DNA of 64,000 bases, taken from assembly GCA_018402585.1 (NCBI GenBank), contig JAGYIO010000001.1:434001-498000 (forward strand), given 5' to 3'. Numbering within the stretch: the first letter of the stretch is position 1; each line of letters opens with the position of its first letter. A program made the translations under genes and the position numbers. This DNA is from Chthoniobacterales bacterium. Its GTDB lineage: Bacteria; Verrucomicrobiota; Verrucomicrobiia; Chthoniobacterales; JACTMZ01. This document shows positions 1 to 7,374 of the stretch, in pieces. Below the pieces are notes generated by a model. The model was not told the DNA's origin. It did not search any database and saw only the letters and a list, made by a program, of their open reading frames with translations.

Positions 1-278
1 GACTTTTCTCTCTGCTTCTTCTCGAGATGGTTTGCGAAGGCTCTCTTGGGGGCTCTTTGTAGTATTTTGGTGGGGCTCAAGGCACTGCGTAGAAATCTGT
101 TGATCGACGACGCGGGCACGCGGACGACTTTATGGTTTACGCGACGCACAGGGTACACACGCCCCTCCTTGACATAGCGGCTCATGGTTTGGCGTCTAAC
201 ACCGACTAGCTCGGCGGCTTTGGTGATGCTGTAATGTTGCTCGACAGGACGGGAGAACGGGCTTCCTTTTTTATTCAT
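1..278 (-). CDS. Excisionase-like helix-turn-helix protein (partial, runs off left edge)
   Basis: Reading the minus strand from the ATG at 276-278 gives an open frame of at least 92 residues with no stop before the window edge. Residues about 16-40 (YSITKAAELVGVRRQ, then a Tyr-Val-Lys-Glu-Gly-Arg turn) match the winged HTH pattern of excisionase/MerR-like DNA-binding domains, in which a small protein recognises DNA through a 'KAAELVGVRRQT' helix and a basic wing. It lies just downstream of the tyrosine recombinase gene on the same strand. That context suggests a directionality factor or regulator of the integrated element. The basic tail (residues 70-92) is not diagnostic. It could also be a regulator unrelated to excision. 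Confidence 0.6.
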   Translation of the reverse strand, partial: MNKKGSPFSRPVEQHYSITKAAELVGVRRQTMSRYVKEGRVYPVRRVNHKVVRVPASSINRFLRSALSPTKILQRAPKRAFANHLEKKQREK

Positions 279-376
279 TCTCAAAGATACCGGGCACATC
301 GGTGATCTTGATGAAGCGGGCGAGTTAGCGCCCGCGACGCCCTCAGCCAGGCGATTAACTCGGAATGTCGGGCGGA

Positions 377-1561
377 TTAACCCAACTCCTCGACCGCATC
401 AATCGAGTGCAGGTCCTGCAGTAACGCGCTGTAAAACATATTCGTGACCGTTGGGTTCTTGTGCCCCAAAAACTCTTGGGCGTGGTACAGCCCGTACTTT
501 GTGACCAGCACCGCACCAGCTTGCTTTCGTAGGTGGTGTAAAATCTTCCGAGGCGAGGGACGACCGTTCAGCTCTCGGTATTTCTTGTCTTCATCTGTCT
601 CTAAGAAATCACGGAGGAACGCACCTGTGTGACGGTATACTATGTCGTAGCGTGATGTTTTGTTATCGCGTAACCGGTCCGCAATGATGAATGAGTCTGG
701 CTTCGCGACCTTGTTGTAGAGTATATCTCTCAGTCGTTCGGAGACCGTGATGGTGCGAGGGTTGCCTCCTTTGACTGTGTTGATGTGGAGCCTCAAGCCC
801 TTCGGTGTGTCTTTAAAATCGCGCCTGCGGGCGAAGAGTATTTCCTTCGCTCTCATGCCCAGAAAATATGCCATACTGATAACTTTCGCCATCTCACTGG
901 CAAAAGGTTTGTCCGAGATAGCTAGGTCCTTGGTTGCCTCGAGGATTTTCCTAACCTCATCTTCGGTCATCGGGTCAAACTTTTCTATCGGCTTTGCTTG
1001 GAGCATCGGAGCCTTGAGGAAGGCGAGAAACTCGACAGGCATCCGAAATTTCTCCAGTGCGTATTGCGCCATCATTTGAACTGTGAACAGCGATACAGCC
1101 TGTCTCCAGGTGCTATTGATTGATCGCCCTGACCGACCACGCGCAATCTCGAACCTCTGAAACTTTTCAGCCACCCCGGGCTTGTTTGCAGTGCCAAGTT
1201 TTATGGCATCAAGCTTGATTGCCTTAATCTCCTCTTCAGTGACTAGGTGAGGCTTCTTGTCGAGCGAGTGTCTGAGCACCGAGCAGAGGCTGAGAAAATT
1301 GCTCCTAGCTGTGTCGTGAGACGCGCGGGTTAGCCCATTTTTAGCGCGTTCGATGTAGATGTCGTAGCAGTCCCCGACTGTTGGAAACTCTTGTCTTACG
1401 CGAACCGCCAACTCCCCGCGGTCAAGTTTTGCCTTCATTTCCGCTGCTAGCTTTTTTGCTTCGCGTCGGTCTCTCGTCTTGAGCGTTCGTAAAACGCCCT
1501 TCTTTCCGCGTTGCTCTCGGTAGTACCAAATCTCTCCCCGCTTAACTAGGTTCTCAGACAT
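377..1561 (-). CDS. Tyrosine recombinase / phage-type integrase
   Basis: The 394-residue protein has an N-terminal basic region (about 1-60), a SAM-like core-binding domain (about 60-165) and a catalytic domain (about 195-390). The catalytic set of the tyrosine recombinase family is complete: Arg237 (GMRAKE), a candidate Lys264, His342-x-x-Arg345 (HHLRK), His367 (FLGHKNP) and nucleophile Tyr377. Such enzymes move integrative elements, often into tRNA genes. A truncated tRNA-Thr lies about 200 bp upstream of this gene, so this enzyme probably inserted the element there. The gene is richer in AT-ending codons than its neighbours to the right, consistent with transfer. The ATG at 1559-1561 is the natural start. 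Confidence 0.92.
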   Translation of the reverse strand: MSENLVKRGEIWYYREQRGKKGVLRTLKTRDRREAKKLAAEMKAKLDRGELAVRVRQEFPTVGDCYDIYIERAKNGLTRASHDTARSNFLSLCSVLRHSLDKKPHLVTEEEIKAIKLDAIKLGTANKPGVAEKFQRFEIARGRSGRSINSTWRQAVSLFTVQMMAQYALEKFRMPVEFLAFLKAPMLQAKPIEKFDPMTEDEVRKILEATKDLAISDKPFASEMAKVISMAYFLGMRAKEILFARRRDFKDTPKGLRLHINTVKGGNPRTITVSERLRDILYNKVAKPDSFIIADRLRDNKTSRYDIVYRHTGAFLRDFLETDEDKKYRELNGRPSPRKILHHLRKQAGAVLVTKYGLYHAQEFLGHKNPTVTNMFYSALLQDLHSIDAVEELG

Positions 1562-1631
1562 CCGTCAAAGATACTCAACTGATACGGCTTTTGTCACGCT
1601 TTTTGATACAGTTTACTGCATCGCATAACCC

Positions 1632-1660
1632 GACGAATCCGGACGAATCCGGACGAATTT
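1632..1660. repeat. Three 10-bp direct repeats near the att junction
   Basis: GACGAATCCG occurs at 1632 and 1642, and a third copy diverging after GACGAATT begins at 1652. The exact 10-bp period puts the copies on the same face of the helix. They sit between the integrase start and the split tRNA, where integrase arm-type or excisionase sites usually lie. That role is inference. The rest of 1562-1898 outside this repeat and the tRNA fragment shows no gene. Confidence 0.6.
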
Positions 1661-1768
1661 CTGGATTCCAGTCAAGGTCCGTTAGTTCTGTAAGATCAAG
1701 GACTTTTGATGTAATTCAGTGAGAATCTAGCGGCTTGCATCATTTTCTGTCATGTTCAAAACATCAAA

Positions 1769-1806
1769 TTACGAATCAGCTGCTCTACCAACTGAGCTAC
1801 GTCGGC
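1769..1806 (-). pseudogene. 5' half of tRNA-Thr(CGT), element attachment junction
   Basis: On the minus strand 1806-1769 reads as a normal tRNA 5' half: acceptor strand GCCGACG, D-arm TAGCTCAGTTGGTAGAGCA, anticodon stem GCTGA and loop TTCGTAA with anticodon CGT (Thr). Beyond the loop the sequence becomes TTTGATG, which cannot pair with the anticodon stem. No T-arm or CGTCGGC acceptor strand follows. The gene is therefore cut exactly after the anticodon loop, a known crossover site for tyrosine recombinases. The missing 3' half should lie at the other end of the element, outside the window. Confidence 0.8.
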
Positions 1807-1898
1807 GCGAAAGGGCAAAAATATCGGTCTTCCTGCGTGCTTGGCAAGCCCTGCCTCTTGCCACCGACCCCCGGCCTCGGCATAGTAAAGGGTTCTTC

Positions 1899-2378
1899 AT
1901 GGAAACCTTGCTCCGACTCTTGCAACAGGACGCCAACACGTCCCGCGAGGACCTCGCGCGCCTCCTCCATCTTTCGGTCGAAGAGACCAACACCCGCATC
2001 GCCGCCCTGGAGAAGGAAGGGGTCATCCGCGGCTACCAAGCCATCGTCGACCGCGAGCGCTTGGACAAGAACACGGTCACCGCCTTCATCGAAGTGCGCA
2101 TCACACCGGAGCGCGGCGGCGGCTTCGACCGCATCGCCCAGCGCATTGCCAAATTCGACCAGGTCGTGAGCTGCTACCTGATCAGCGGCGGTTACGACCT
2201 CCTCGTCGTCGTGGAGGGCGGCAGCCTGCGCGAGGTGGCCAGTTTCGTCTCGGAAAAACTCAGCACCATCGAATCGGTCATCTCCACGGCAACGCACTTC
2301 CGTCTCAAAACCTACAAGGAAAACGGCGCGCTCCTCACCTCCGATCTTCCGGAGGACCGCTTGCCGGTCAGCCCGTAA
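1899..2378 (+). CDS. Lrp/AsnC family transcriptional regulator
   Basis: The 159-residue protein has an N-terminal winged HTH (about 5-60, with DLARLLHLSVEETNTRIAAL as recognition region) and a C-terminal RAM/ligand-binding domain (about 70-145), including the GGYDLLVVVEG segment typical of Lrp/AsnC. These proteins sense amino acids and control nearby amino acid genes. The chosen ATG at 1899 has an AAAGGG ribosome site upstream and gives the usual family length. A class I/II aminotransferase starts 12 bp downstream on the same strand. The same pairing occurs in Bacillus subtilis as alaR-alaT, so control of alanine or related transamination is a reasonable inference. Confidence 0.9.
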   Translation: METLLRLLQQDANTSREDLARLLHLSVEETNTRIAALEKEGVIRGYQAIVDRERLDKNTVTAFIEVRITPERGGGFDRIAQRIAKFDQVVSCYLISGGYDLLVVVEGGSLREVASFVSEKLSTIESVISTATHFRLKTYKENGALLTSDLPEDRLPVSP

Positions 2379-2390
2379 CACCCGCCGGGC

Positions 2391-3614
2391 ATGGAAGACA
2401 AAATTGCCACGCACGTGCGGGACATCCCGCGTTCCGGGATCCGCGACTTCTTTGAAATCGTGCAGTCGATGCACGATGTCATTTCCCTCGGGATCGGCGA
2501 GCCGGATTTTGTCACCCCTTGGCACATCCGCGAAGCAGCCCTCTTTTCCCTCGAGAAAGGGCGCACCGGCTACACCTCGAATCTCGGCCTGCCCAAGTTA
2601 CGCGAAGCCATTGCCGACTACGTGGCCCGCAAGTTCCACCTGCAATACCACGCGCCCTCCGAGGTGCTCGTCTCGGTCGGGGTTTCCGAGGCGATCGACC
2701 TGGCCATGCGGGCCCTCCTCAATCCGGGCGAGGAGGTCCTCTTCCACGAGCCCTGCTACGTGAGCTACGGCCCGAGTATCACCCTGGCCCACGGCAAGGC
2801 GGTCTCCATTCCAGTGCACGAGAAGGACAACTTTCAGCTCCGCGCCGACGAAATGGCCAAGCGCATCACGCCGAAAACCAAAGCGCTTCTGCTCAATTTC
2901 CCGACCAACCCGACCGGCGCGACCATGCCGCGGGAAGCGCTGGAGCCGATCGCCGCACTCTGCCTGAAGCACGATCTCATCGTTCTCTCGGACGAAATCT
3001 ACGCCGAACTGACCTATGATGGCGCGGCACATGTCTCGATCGCCACGCTCCCCGGGATGCGCGAGCGGACCGTATTGCTGCACGGGCTCTCCAAAGGCTG
3101 GGCCATGACCGGGTTCCGCATCGGCTACGCCTGCGCCCCTGCGCCGCTCATCGAGGCGATGATGAAAATTCACCAATACGCCATCCTTTGCGCGCCGACC
3201 ATGACGCAATATGCAGCGGTCGAGGCGCTCGAGAACGGCGACGCCGCCGTGGCGCAGATGCGCGGGCAATACGAACTCCGGCGCAACTACATTGTCTCCG
3301 CTTTCCACGAAATGGGTATCCCCTGCCCGACCCCGCGCGGCGCATTTTACGTCTTCGCCGACATCCGCTCGACCGGCCTGACCAGCCGGGAGTTTTCCCT
3401 CCGTCTGCTCGAGGATCATAAAGTCGCCGTGGTGCCCGGCACCGCGTTCGGGGCGGACGGCGAGGGTTTTGTCCGTTGCAGCTATGCGACCTCCTTGGCG
3501 CAAATCAAGATCGCCCTGCAGCGCATGGCAATCTTTGTCGCCGGGCTGCCGCGCCGAGCAAAACCGGGCGGCCGGCGCGGCGCGACGCCTTCTTTGTCGC
3601 TGCAAGTCCTTTGA
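2391..3614 (+). CDS. Class I/II aminotransferase (AlaT/AspC-like)
   Basis: The 407-residue PLP-dependent fold-type I aminotransferase has NFPTNPTGA (Asn173), a PLP-binding Asp201 in LSDEIYAEL, and the Schiff-base Lys235 in HGLSKGWAMTGFRIGY. It transfers amino groups between an amino acid and a 2-oxo acid in the cytoplasm. It follows an Lrp-type regulator by 12 bp, an arrangement matching alaR-alaT, so alanine transaminase is the favoured guess. Aromatic or aspartate specificity cannot be excluded from sequence alone. The C-terminal 25 residues (PRRAKPGGRRGATPS) are a low-complexity tail not needed by the fold. Confidence 0.9.
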   Translation: MEDKIATHVRDIPRSGIRDFFEIVQSMHDVISLGIGEPDFVTPWHIREAALFSLEKGRTGYTSNLGLPKLREAIADYVARKFHLQYHAPSEVLVSVGVSEAIDLAMRALLNPGEEVLFHEPCYVSYGPSITLAHGKAVSIPVHEKDNFQLRADEMAKRITPKTKALLLNFPTNPTGATMPREALEPIAALCLKHDLIVLSDEIYAELTYDGAAHVSIATLPGMRERTVLLHGLSKGWAMTGFRIGYACAPAPLIEAMMKIHQYAILCAPTMTQYAAVEALENGDAAVAQMRGQYELRRNYIVSAFHEMGIPCPTPRGAFYVFADIRSTGLTSREFSLRLLEDHKVAVVPGTAFGADGEGFVRCSYATSLAQIKIALQRMAIFVAGLPRRAKPGGRRGATPSLSLQVL

Positions 3615-3646
3615 CCTTCTTCCGGCCGGGGCGTATGGAGTTAGGC

Positions 3647-4144
3647 ATGAAGGGCAAATCGGAGTGGGCGAAAGCGGGTTCCTATCTGCGGCACGCCATG
3701 GCACTGCGCTGTCCGGTCTGCGGTCAAAGTCCGATGTTTCCCAGCGTGGCCCGCACGCGCACGCTGCACGATTGGTTCACTCCGCTCGACGGCTGCCCGC
3801 GCTGCGGCTACGCCTACGATCGCGAGCCGGGCTACTTCCTGCTTTCGATCTGGGCCATCAATTACGGATTCGCCGCGCTTTTCGGCTTGGTCCTCTACCT
3901 TTCCTTCGAATGGTTCTTCCACTGGCCTGTGTGGACCCTGATTGCTGCGGTGGTCATCCCGGTGGTGGTCTTCAATCTCCTCTTCGCCCGCCACTCCAAA
4001 GCCATCTTTGTCGCGTGGGACCACTTTTTCGACCCGCATGAAAGGGAGGGCGGGGACGACGGGGGCAACAAGCCGGCCGAATCACCCCGCATGCCCTCGC
4101 GCCCCCCGCGCCGTGCCCGTCTGCCGGTGGATGCCGGCGTTTAG
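3647..4144 (+). CDS. DUF983 family membrane protein
   Basis: The protein has about 165 residues. It begins with a cytoplasmic segment holding two CxxC motifs (RCPVCGQ and GCPRCGYAYDREPGYF), then two predicted membrane helices (about residues 70-92 and 96-118), and ends in a Pro/Arg-rich tail. This layout, including the Tyr-Asp-Arg-Glu-Pro-Gly-Tyr stretch after the second CxxC, is that of DUF983. The family is of unknown function, with zinc-ribbon-like cysteines next to a membrane hairpin. The ATG at 3647 was chosen because GGAG lies 6 nt upstream; an in-frame ATG at 3635 is possible. After this gene, 4145-4412 shows nothing convincing. Confidence 0.8.
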   Translation: MKGKSEWAKAGSYLRHAMALRCPVCGQSPMFPSVARTRTLHDWFTPLDGCPRCGYAYDREPGYFLLSIWAINYGFAALFGLVLYLSFEWFFHWPVWTLIAAVVIPVVVFNLLFARHSKAIFVAWDHFFDPHEREGGDDGGNKPAESPRMPSRPPRRARLPVDAGV

Positions 4145-4412
4145 ACTCCAGCGGGCCGCGGCTTAGCCACGTTCCCTGCTTGTTCTCCTCCAGGCCCTGC
4201 TCCTCAGTTCCCCCGCTCCGGGCGCTCCTCGGCCTCCAGCGCCAGTGGAGCGGCGGGCGCGAAAAACCCGCCGCCGATCCATTTGCCGCGGCGCGCACCT
4301 GCGCCCGCTGGGCGGCGCACGGCACGCTCTGCGCCTGGTTTGGGCCGGCGGACCCGCCGGGCAGCAAACGGTCGTCTTGGTCCTCGGGGCCGGCGCGGCC
4401 GGCGCGGCCTCG

Positions 4413-5234
4413 CTACTCTGACCGCCGCACCGCCGCCTGATCCGGCAGAAGCGGCGCAGAGCGCGGGGCGGGAGCATCTTGCAGGGCGAGCAATTGACTC
4501 ACCGTGGCAAAACCGAAGCCCTTGGCTTTAAGATCGCGGATCGTCCCCGGCATGGCCTCGATCGTGCCGGGGTGGATATCGTGCGCGAGGAGGATTCCGC
4601 CCGGTTTGGCTCCGTCGACCAAGCGCTGGCGCACCACTGCCGCGCCGGGACGCCGCCAATCGAGCGGGTCGACCGACCACATGATGACGTCGAACCCGTG
4701 GTTCTTGAACATACTCTGGCGCACCCGCTCGTTCACTGCGCCGTAGGGCGGGCGCATATTCGTCGGGGTGCGGCCGGTCACGCGCTGGATGACCTCCGTG
4801 GTGCTGGTGATTTCTTTCTCGAGGCGCGCGGCACTTATCGCCGTGAGGGTCGGATGGCTCCACGAGTGGTTGGCGATCTCATGACCCTCGGCCACGATGC
4901 GGCGCGCGATCTCGGGGTAGGTCTCCACGTTGCGGCCGATGACATAAAAAGTGGCGCGCACCCCTTCCTTCCGCAGGACGTCGAGCAGCTGCGGGGTCAA
5001 TTGCGGGTGCGGCCCGTCATCGAAGGTCAGGGCGACAAACGGACGCGAAGTGTTGACCGCATTGTAGCTGGCCGGGGCGCGGCGCTTGCGGGGCGCGGTC
5101 AAAACCGGGCCGGCGGCACCGATGCTGATCGAGGGCTCGTGGGGGGCGGAGGCGGAGGAGGGGGCGGATTGATCCTGCGCGCAGGCGGTGACTAAACAGG
5201 CGGCAACGGCGGCAAGGGGTGCGGTGAACTTCAT
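4413..5234 (-). CDS. Polysaccharide deacetylase (NodB domain) lipoprotein
   Basis: The 273-residue carbohydrate esterase family 4 protein starts with a lipoprotein signal (lipobox LVTAC, Cys about residue 17), then a low-complexity linker (18-55) and a NodB fold. Motif 1 is FVALTFDDGPH (the two metal-site Asp residues), motif 2 is EIANHSWSHPTL (HxxxH metal ligands), motif 3 is RPPYGAVN, motif 4 is DPLDWRRPG, and motif 5 is ILLAHDIHPGT. All catalytic elements are intact, so it should be an active metal-dependent N-deacetylase acting on peptidoglycan or another N-acetylated glycan outside the inner membrane. The ATG at 5234 was chosen because it begins the signal peptide. It lies 47 bp downstream of the LysR gene. 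Confidence 0.9.
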   Translation of the reverse strand: MKFTAPLAAVAACLVTACAQDQSAPSSASAPHEPSISIGAAGPVLTAPRKRRAPASYNAVNTSRPFVALTFDDGPHPQLTPQLLDVLRKEGVRATFYVIGRNVETYPEIARRIVAEGHEIANHSWSHPTLTAISAARLEKEITSTTEVIQRVTGRTPTNMRPPYGAVNERVRQSMFKNHGFDVIMWSVDPLDWRRPGAAVVRQRLVDGAKPGGILLAHDIHPGTIEAMPGTIRDLKAKGFGFATVSQLLALQDAPAPRSAPLLPDQAAVRRSE

Positions 5235-5281
5235 GGCTGGCCTGCGAGATACCATCGCAGGCACTAATCCGCCAGAAGGCC

Positions 5282-6199
5282 CTACTTGGCAAGCTTCGGC
5301 CGGTCGGACGTGCCGCGCAAAAGTTCCAAAAACCGCCGCAAGGCCGGCGAACCGGCGCGGTTGCGTTTCAGGACCACCCCGACCGGGCGCCACATATCCG
5401 GCGAGGCGATTTCGACCGGAATGAGCGAGCCCGCACGACGCTCATTGGCCAAGGCCGCCTCGGGCAGGATGGAAACCGCACCCTCAATCTCCACCGTGCG
5501 CTTGACCGTCTCGATGTTGTCGAACTCCCGCTCGGGACGCACGCTGGCGCCCGCGGCACGCAAGGCCCGGTCAAGGGCTTTGCGGGTCGGGAGGTCGGCC
5601 GCGAAGGCGATAAATTTTTCGGTGGCCAATTCGCTCAAAGGCACCCGCGTCCGTCGCGCCAGCCGGTGCGAGGGGGCGCAAACCAGGACCATGCGGTCGC
5701 GCCAGAGGACTTCGGATGCCAAACCGCGCCGGGGCGCAGGAAAGGCGACCAGCCCGGCCTCGGCCCGGCCGGAAAGCACCGCGGCGTAGACCTCGGCGGA
5801 GCGGAGGTAATCGGTCCGGATTTTCACCTGGGGATAAAGGCGGGTGAATTGACGGGTGAAGGGCGGCAGCTCGTGCAGTCCGACACTGAGCACCGCGGCC
5901 AGCGGCAAATCACCGGCGATCACCTCGTTCAGCTCGCGCAGCCGGGTTTTCAAACCGTCGACCACCCCGAGGATTTCGCGCGAGGCCCCGAGAAAGACCA
6001 CCCCCTCCGCGGTGAGGGAAAAACTTTTTTTGCCGCGCTCGATCAAACGGACCCCGTGGCGCTTCTCCAAGGCCTTGACCTGTTGGCTTACCGCGCTCTG
6101 CGTGATGCTGTTGAGCCGCGCGGCCTGCGAAAAACTGGCAGTTTCGGCCAGATCGCGGAATACTTTGAAAAGCAGGAGCTGCACGGGACTATGAGACAC
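5282..6199 (-). CDS. LysR family transcriptional regulator
   Basis: The 305-residue protein has an N-terminal HTH (FRDLAETASFSQAARL, then SAVSQQVKALE) and a periplasmic-binding-protein-like effector domain (about 85-300) of the CysL/CysB-like LysR type. The GTG start at 6197-6199 was chosen for two reasons: it puts the HTH at the usual distance from the N-terminus, and it leaves the perfect inverted repeat at 6202-6225 outside the gene. An in-frame ATG at 6223 would add eight residues. It is divergent from the yggS gene (start 6235), so it may control yggS as well as itself. The polysaccharide deacetylase follows on the same strand. Its effector is unknown. Confidence 0.88.
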   Translation of the reverse strand: MSHSPVQLLLFKVFRDLAETASFSQAARLNSITQSAVSQQVKALEKRHGVRLIERGKKSFSLTAEGVVFLGASREILGVVDGLKTRLRELNEVIAGDLPLAAVLSVGLHELPPFTRQFTRLYPQVKIRTDYLRSAEVYAAVLSGRAEAGLVAFPAPRRGLASEVLWRDRMVLVCAPSHRLARRTRVPLSELATEKFIAFAADLPTRKALDRALRAAGASVRPEREFDNIETVKRTVEIEGAVSILPEAALANERRAGSLIPVEIASPDMWRPVGVVLKRNRAGSPALRRFLELLRGTSDRPKLAK

Positions 6200-6201
6200 T
6201 C

Positions 6202-6225
6202 TTATGCACTGTCGGCGCTGCATAA
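6202..6225. promoter_or_regulatory. Inverted repeat, candidate LysR operator
   Basis: TTATGCA (6202-6208) is repeated inverted as TGCATAA (6219-6225) with a 10-nt spacer. It lies between the divergent LysR and yggS starts. LysR proteins typically bind an interrupted dyad of about this size next to their own promoter. The site is seen directly; its binding by this regulator is inferred. Confidence 0.55.
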
Positions 6226-6234
6226 GCAAATCTA

Positions 6235-6933
6235 ATGACCGAAATCGCCACCCATCTCGCCACCGCCCACCAGGAAATCGCCGCCGCCGCCCGGCGTGCC
6301 GGGCGCGCCCCGCAAAGCGTGCGCCTCGTCGCGGTCTCCAAAACGCAGCCCGCCGCAGCCATCGTGACCGCGGCGGCCACCGGCCAGCGAATCTTCGGCG
6401 AAAACCGGGTGCAGGAAGCGCGGGAAAAAATCCCGGCCTGCCCGCCGGAGCTTGAATGGCATCTCATCGGCCACTTGCAAAAAAACAAAGTGCGCCAAGC
6501 TCTTTCCCTCTTTTCCTTTTTCCACAGCATCGACAGCCAGGCCCTGGCCGGAGCGATCGACCGCATCGCGGGTGAAACCGGACAAAAAGTCGACGGCCTC
6601 CTCGAGGTCAATGTTTCCGGTGAAGAAACCAAGCACGGCTTCACCCCGGCCCAACTGCGCGAGGCCTTCCCCGCGCTGGCCGCCCTGCCGCACCTCCGGA
6701 TCCGCGGGCTCATGACCATGGCGCCCTACAACGAAAACCCCGAGGCGGCCCGGCCCGTCTTCCGGGCCCTGCGCGCCTTGCGCGACGAATTGCAGTCCGC
6801 CCACGGCTCTGCCCTGCCCGAACTTTCCATGGGAATGAGCGGCGACTTCGCGCCCGCCATCGAGGAAGGGGCCACCCTCGTCCGGCTCGGCTCATCCATT
6901 TTCGGCCAACGCCCCCAAGCCAACGCCGAATGA
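6235..6933 (+). CDS. yggS: YggS/PLPBP family pyridoxal phosphate homeostasis protein
   Basis: The 232-residue single-domain fold-type III PLP-binding protein has the family signatures [11 protein letters not shown] (PLP lysine), [44 protein letters not shown] and [24 protein letters not shown]. The family binds PLP without catalysing a reaction and keeps vitamin B6 and amino acid pools balanced. Length and motifs are complete. The ATG at 6235 is only 10 bp beyond the operator-like repeat, so expression may be coupled to the divergent LysR regulator. No good Shine-Dalgarno site is visible. Confidence 0.93.
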   Translation: MTEIATHLATAHQEIAAAARRAGRAPQSVRLVAVSKTQPAAAIVTAAATGQRIFGENRVQEAREKIPACPPELEWHLIGHLQKNKVRQALSLFSFFHSIDSQALAGAIDRIAGETGQKVDGLLEVNVSGEETKHGFTPAQLREAFPALAALPHLRIRGLMTMAPYNENPEAARPVFRALRALRDELQSAHGSALPELSMGMSGDFAPAIEEGATLVRLGSSIFGQRPQANAE

Positions 6934-7009
6934 TGAGCGAAGAACGGAAAACTCACCGGCGCGCTACCTAGCCAAACTTCATCATTCTCCCTTTTTTTCC
7001 CCTTTCCCC

Positions 7010-7318
7010 ATGACCCCGCAGATCCGCACCTTGCAAACCATCGGCCGCGAATTGGCCATCGCCTGGAGCGACGGGCACGAGACTTATCTCGCGTGGGAGG
7101 ACGTGCGCAAAGCCTGCCCCTGCGCGGTCTGCTGCGGCGAGCCCGACGTCCTCGGCCGCGGCGACAAGCCCGAGACCAAGCACACCGCGGCCAGTTTCGA
7201 GTTGGATTCCTACGAGATGGTCGGCGGCTACGGCTGGAGGCCCAAGTGGGCCGACGGCCACGCCACCGGCATCTATTCCCTCGGCTACCTCCGCCGCTTG
7301 GACCCCACGGCGGCCTGA
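7010..7318 (+). CDS. DUF971 domain protein
   Basis: The 102-residue protein matches DUF971, the small domain also found at the N-terminus of gamma-butyrobetaine hydroxylase-like enzymes. Visible features are the [28 protein letters not shown] segment with a CxCxxC metal-binding cluster (seen here in two short pieces) and the C-terminal [18 protein letters not shown] motif. Stand-alone DUF971 proteins are often encoded near Fe-S, Mrp or respiratory genes; the function is not established. It stands alone between yggS and the isocitrate dehydrogenase gene, 56 bp upstream of the latter. Confidence 0.85.
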   Translation: MTPQIRTLQTIGRELAIAWSDGHETYLAWEDVRKACPCAVCCGEPDVLGRGDKPETKHTAASFELDSYEMVGGYGWRPKWADGHATGIYSLGYLRRLDPTAA

Positions 7319-7374
7319 AAGTCCGTCCTTTGCTTTGACCCTGCCGCGCCGCGCGCTTTAATCACGAACCTTTT

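Noticed and set aside
4145-4412. A small gene between the DUF983 and polysaccharide deacetylase genes
   Set aside because: Frames exist on both strands, but all are Arg/Ala/Pro-rich low complexity without a ribosome site or known family.
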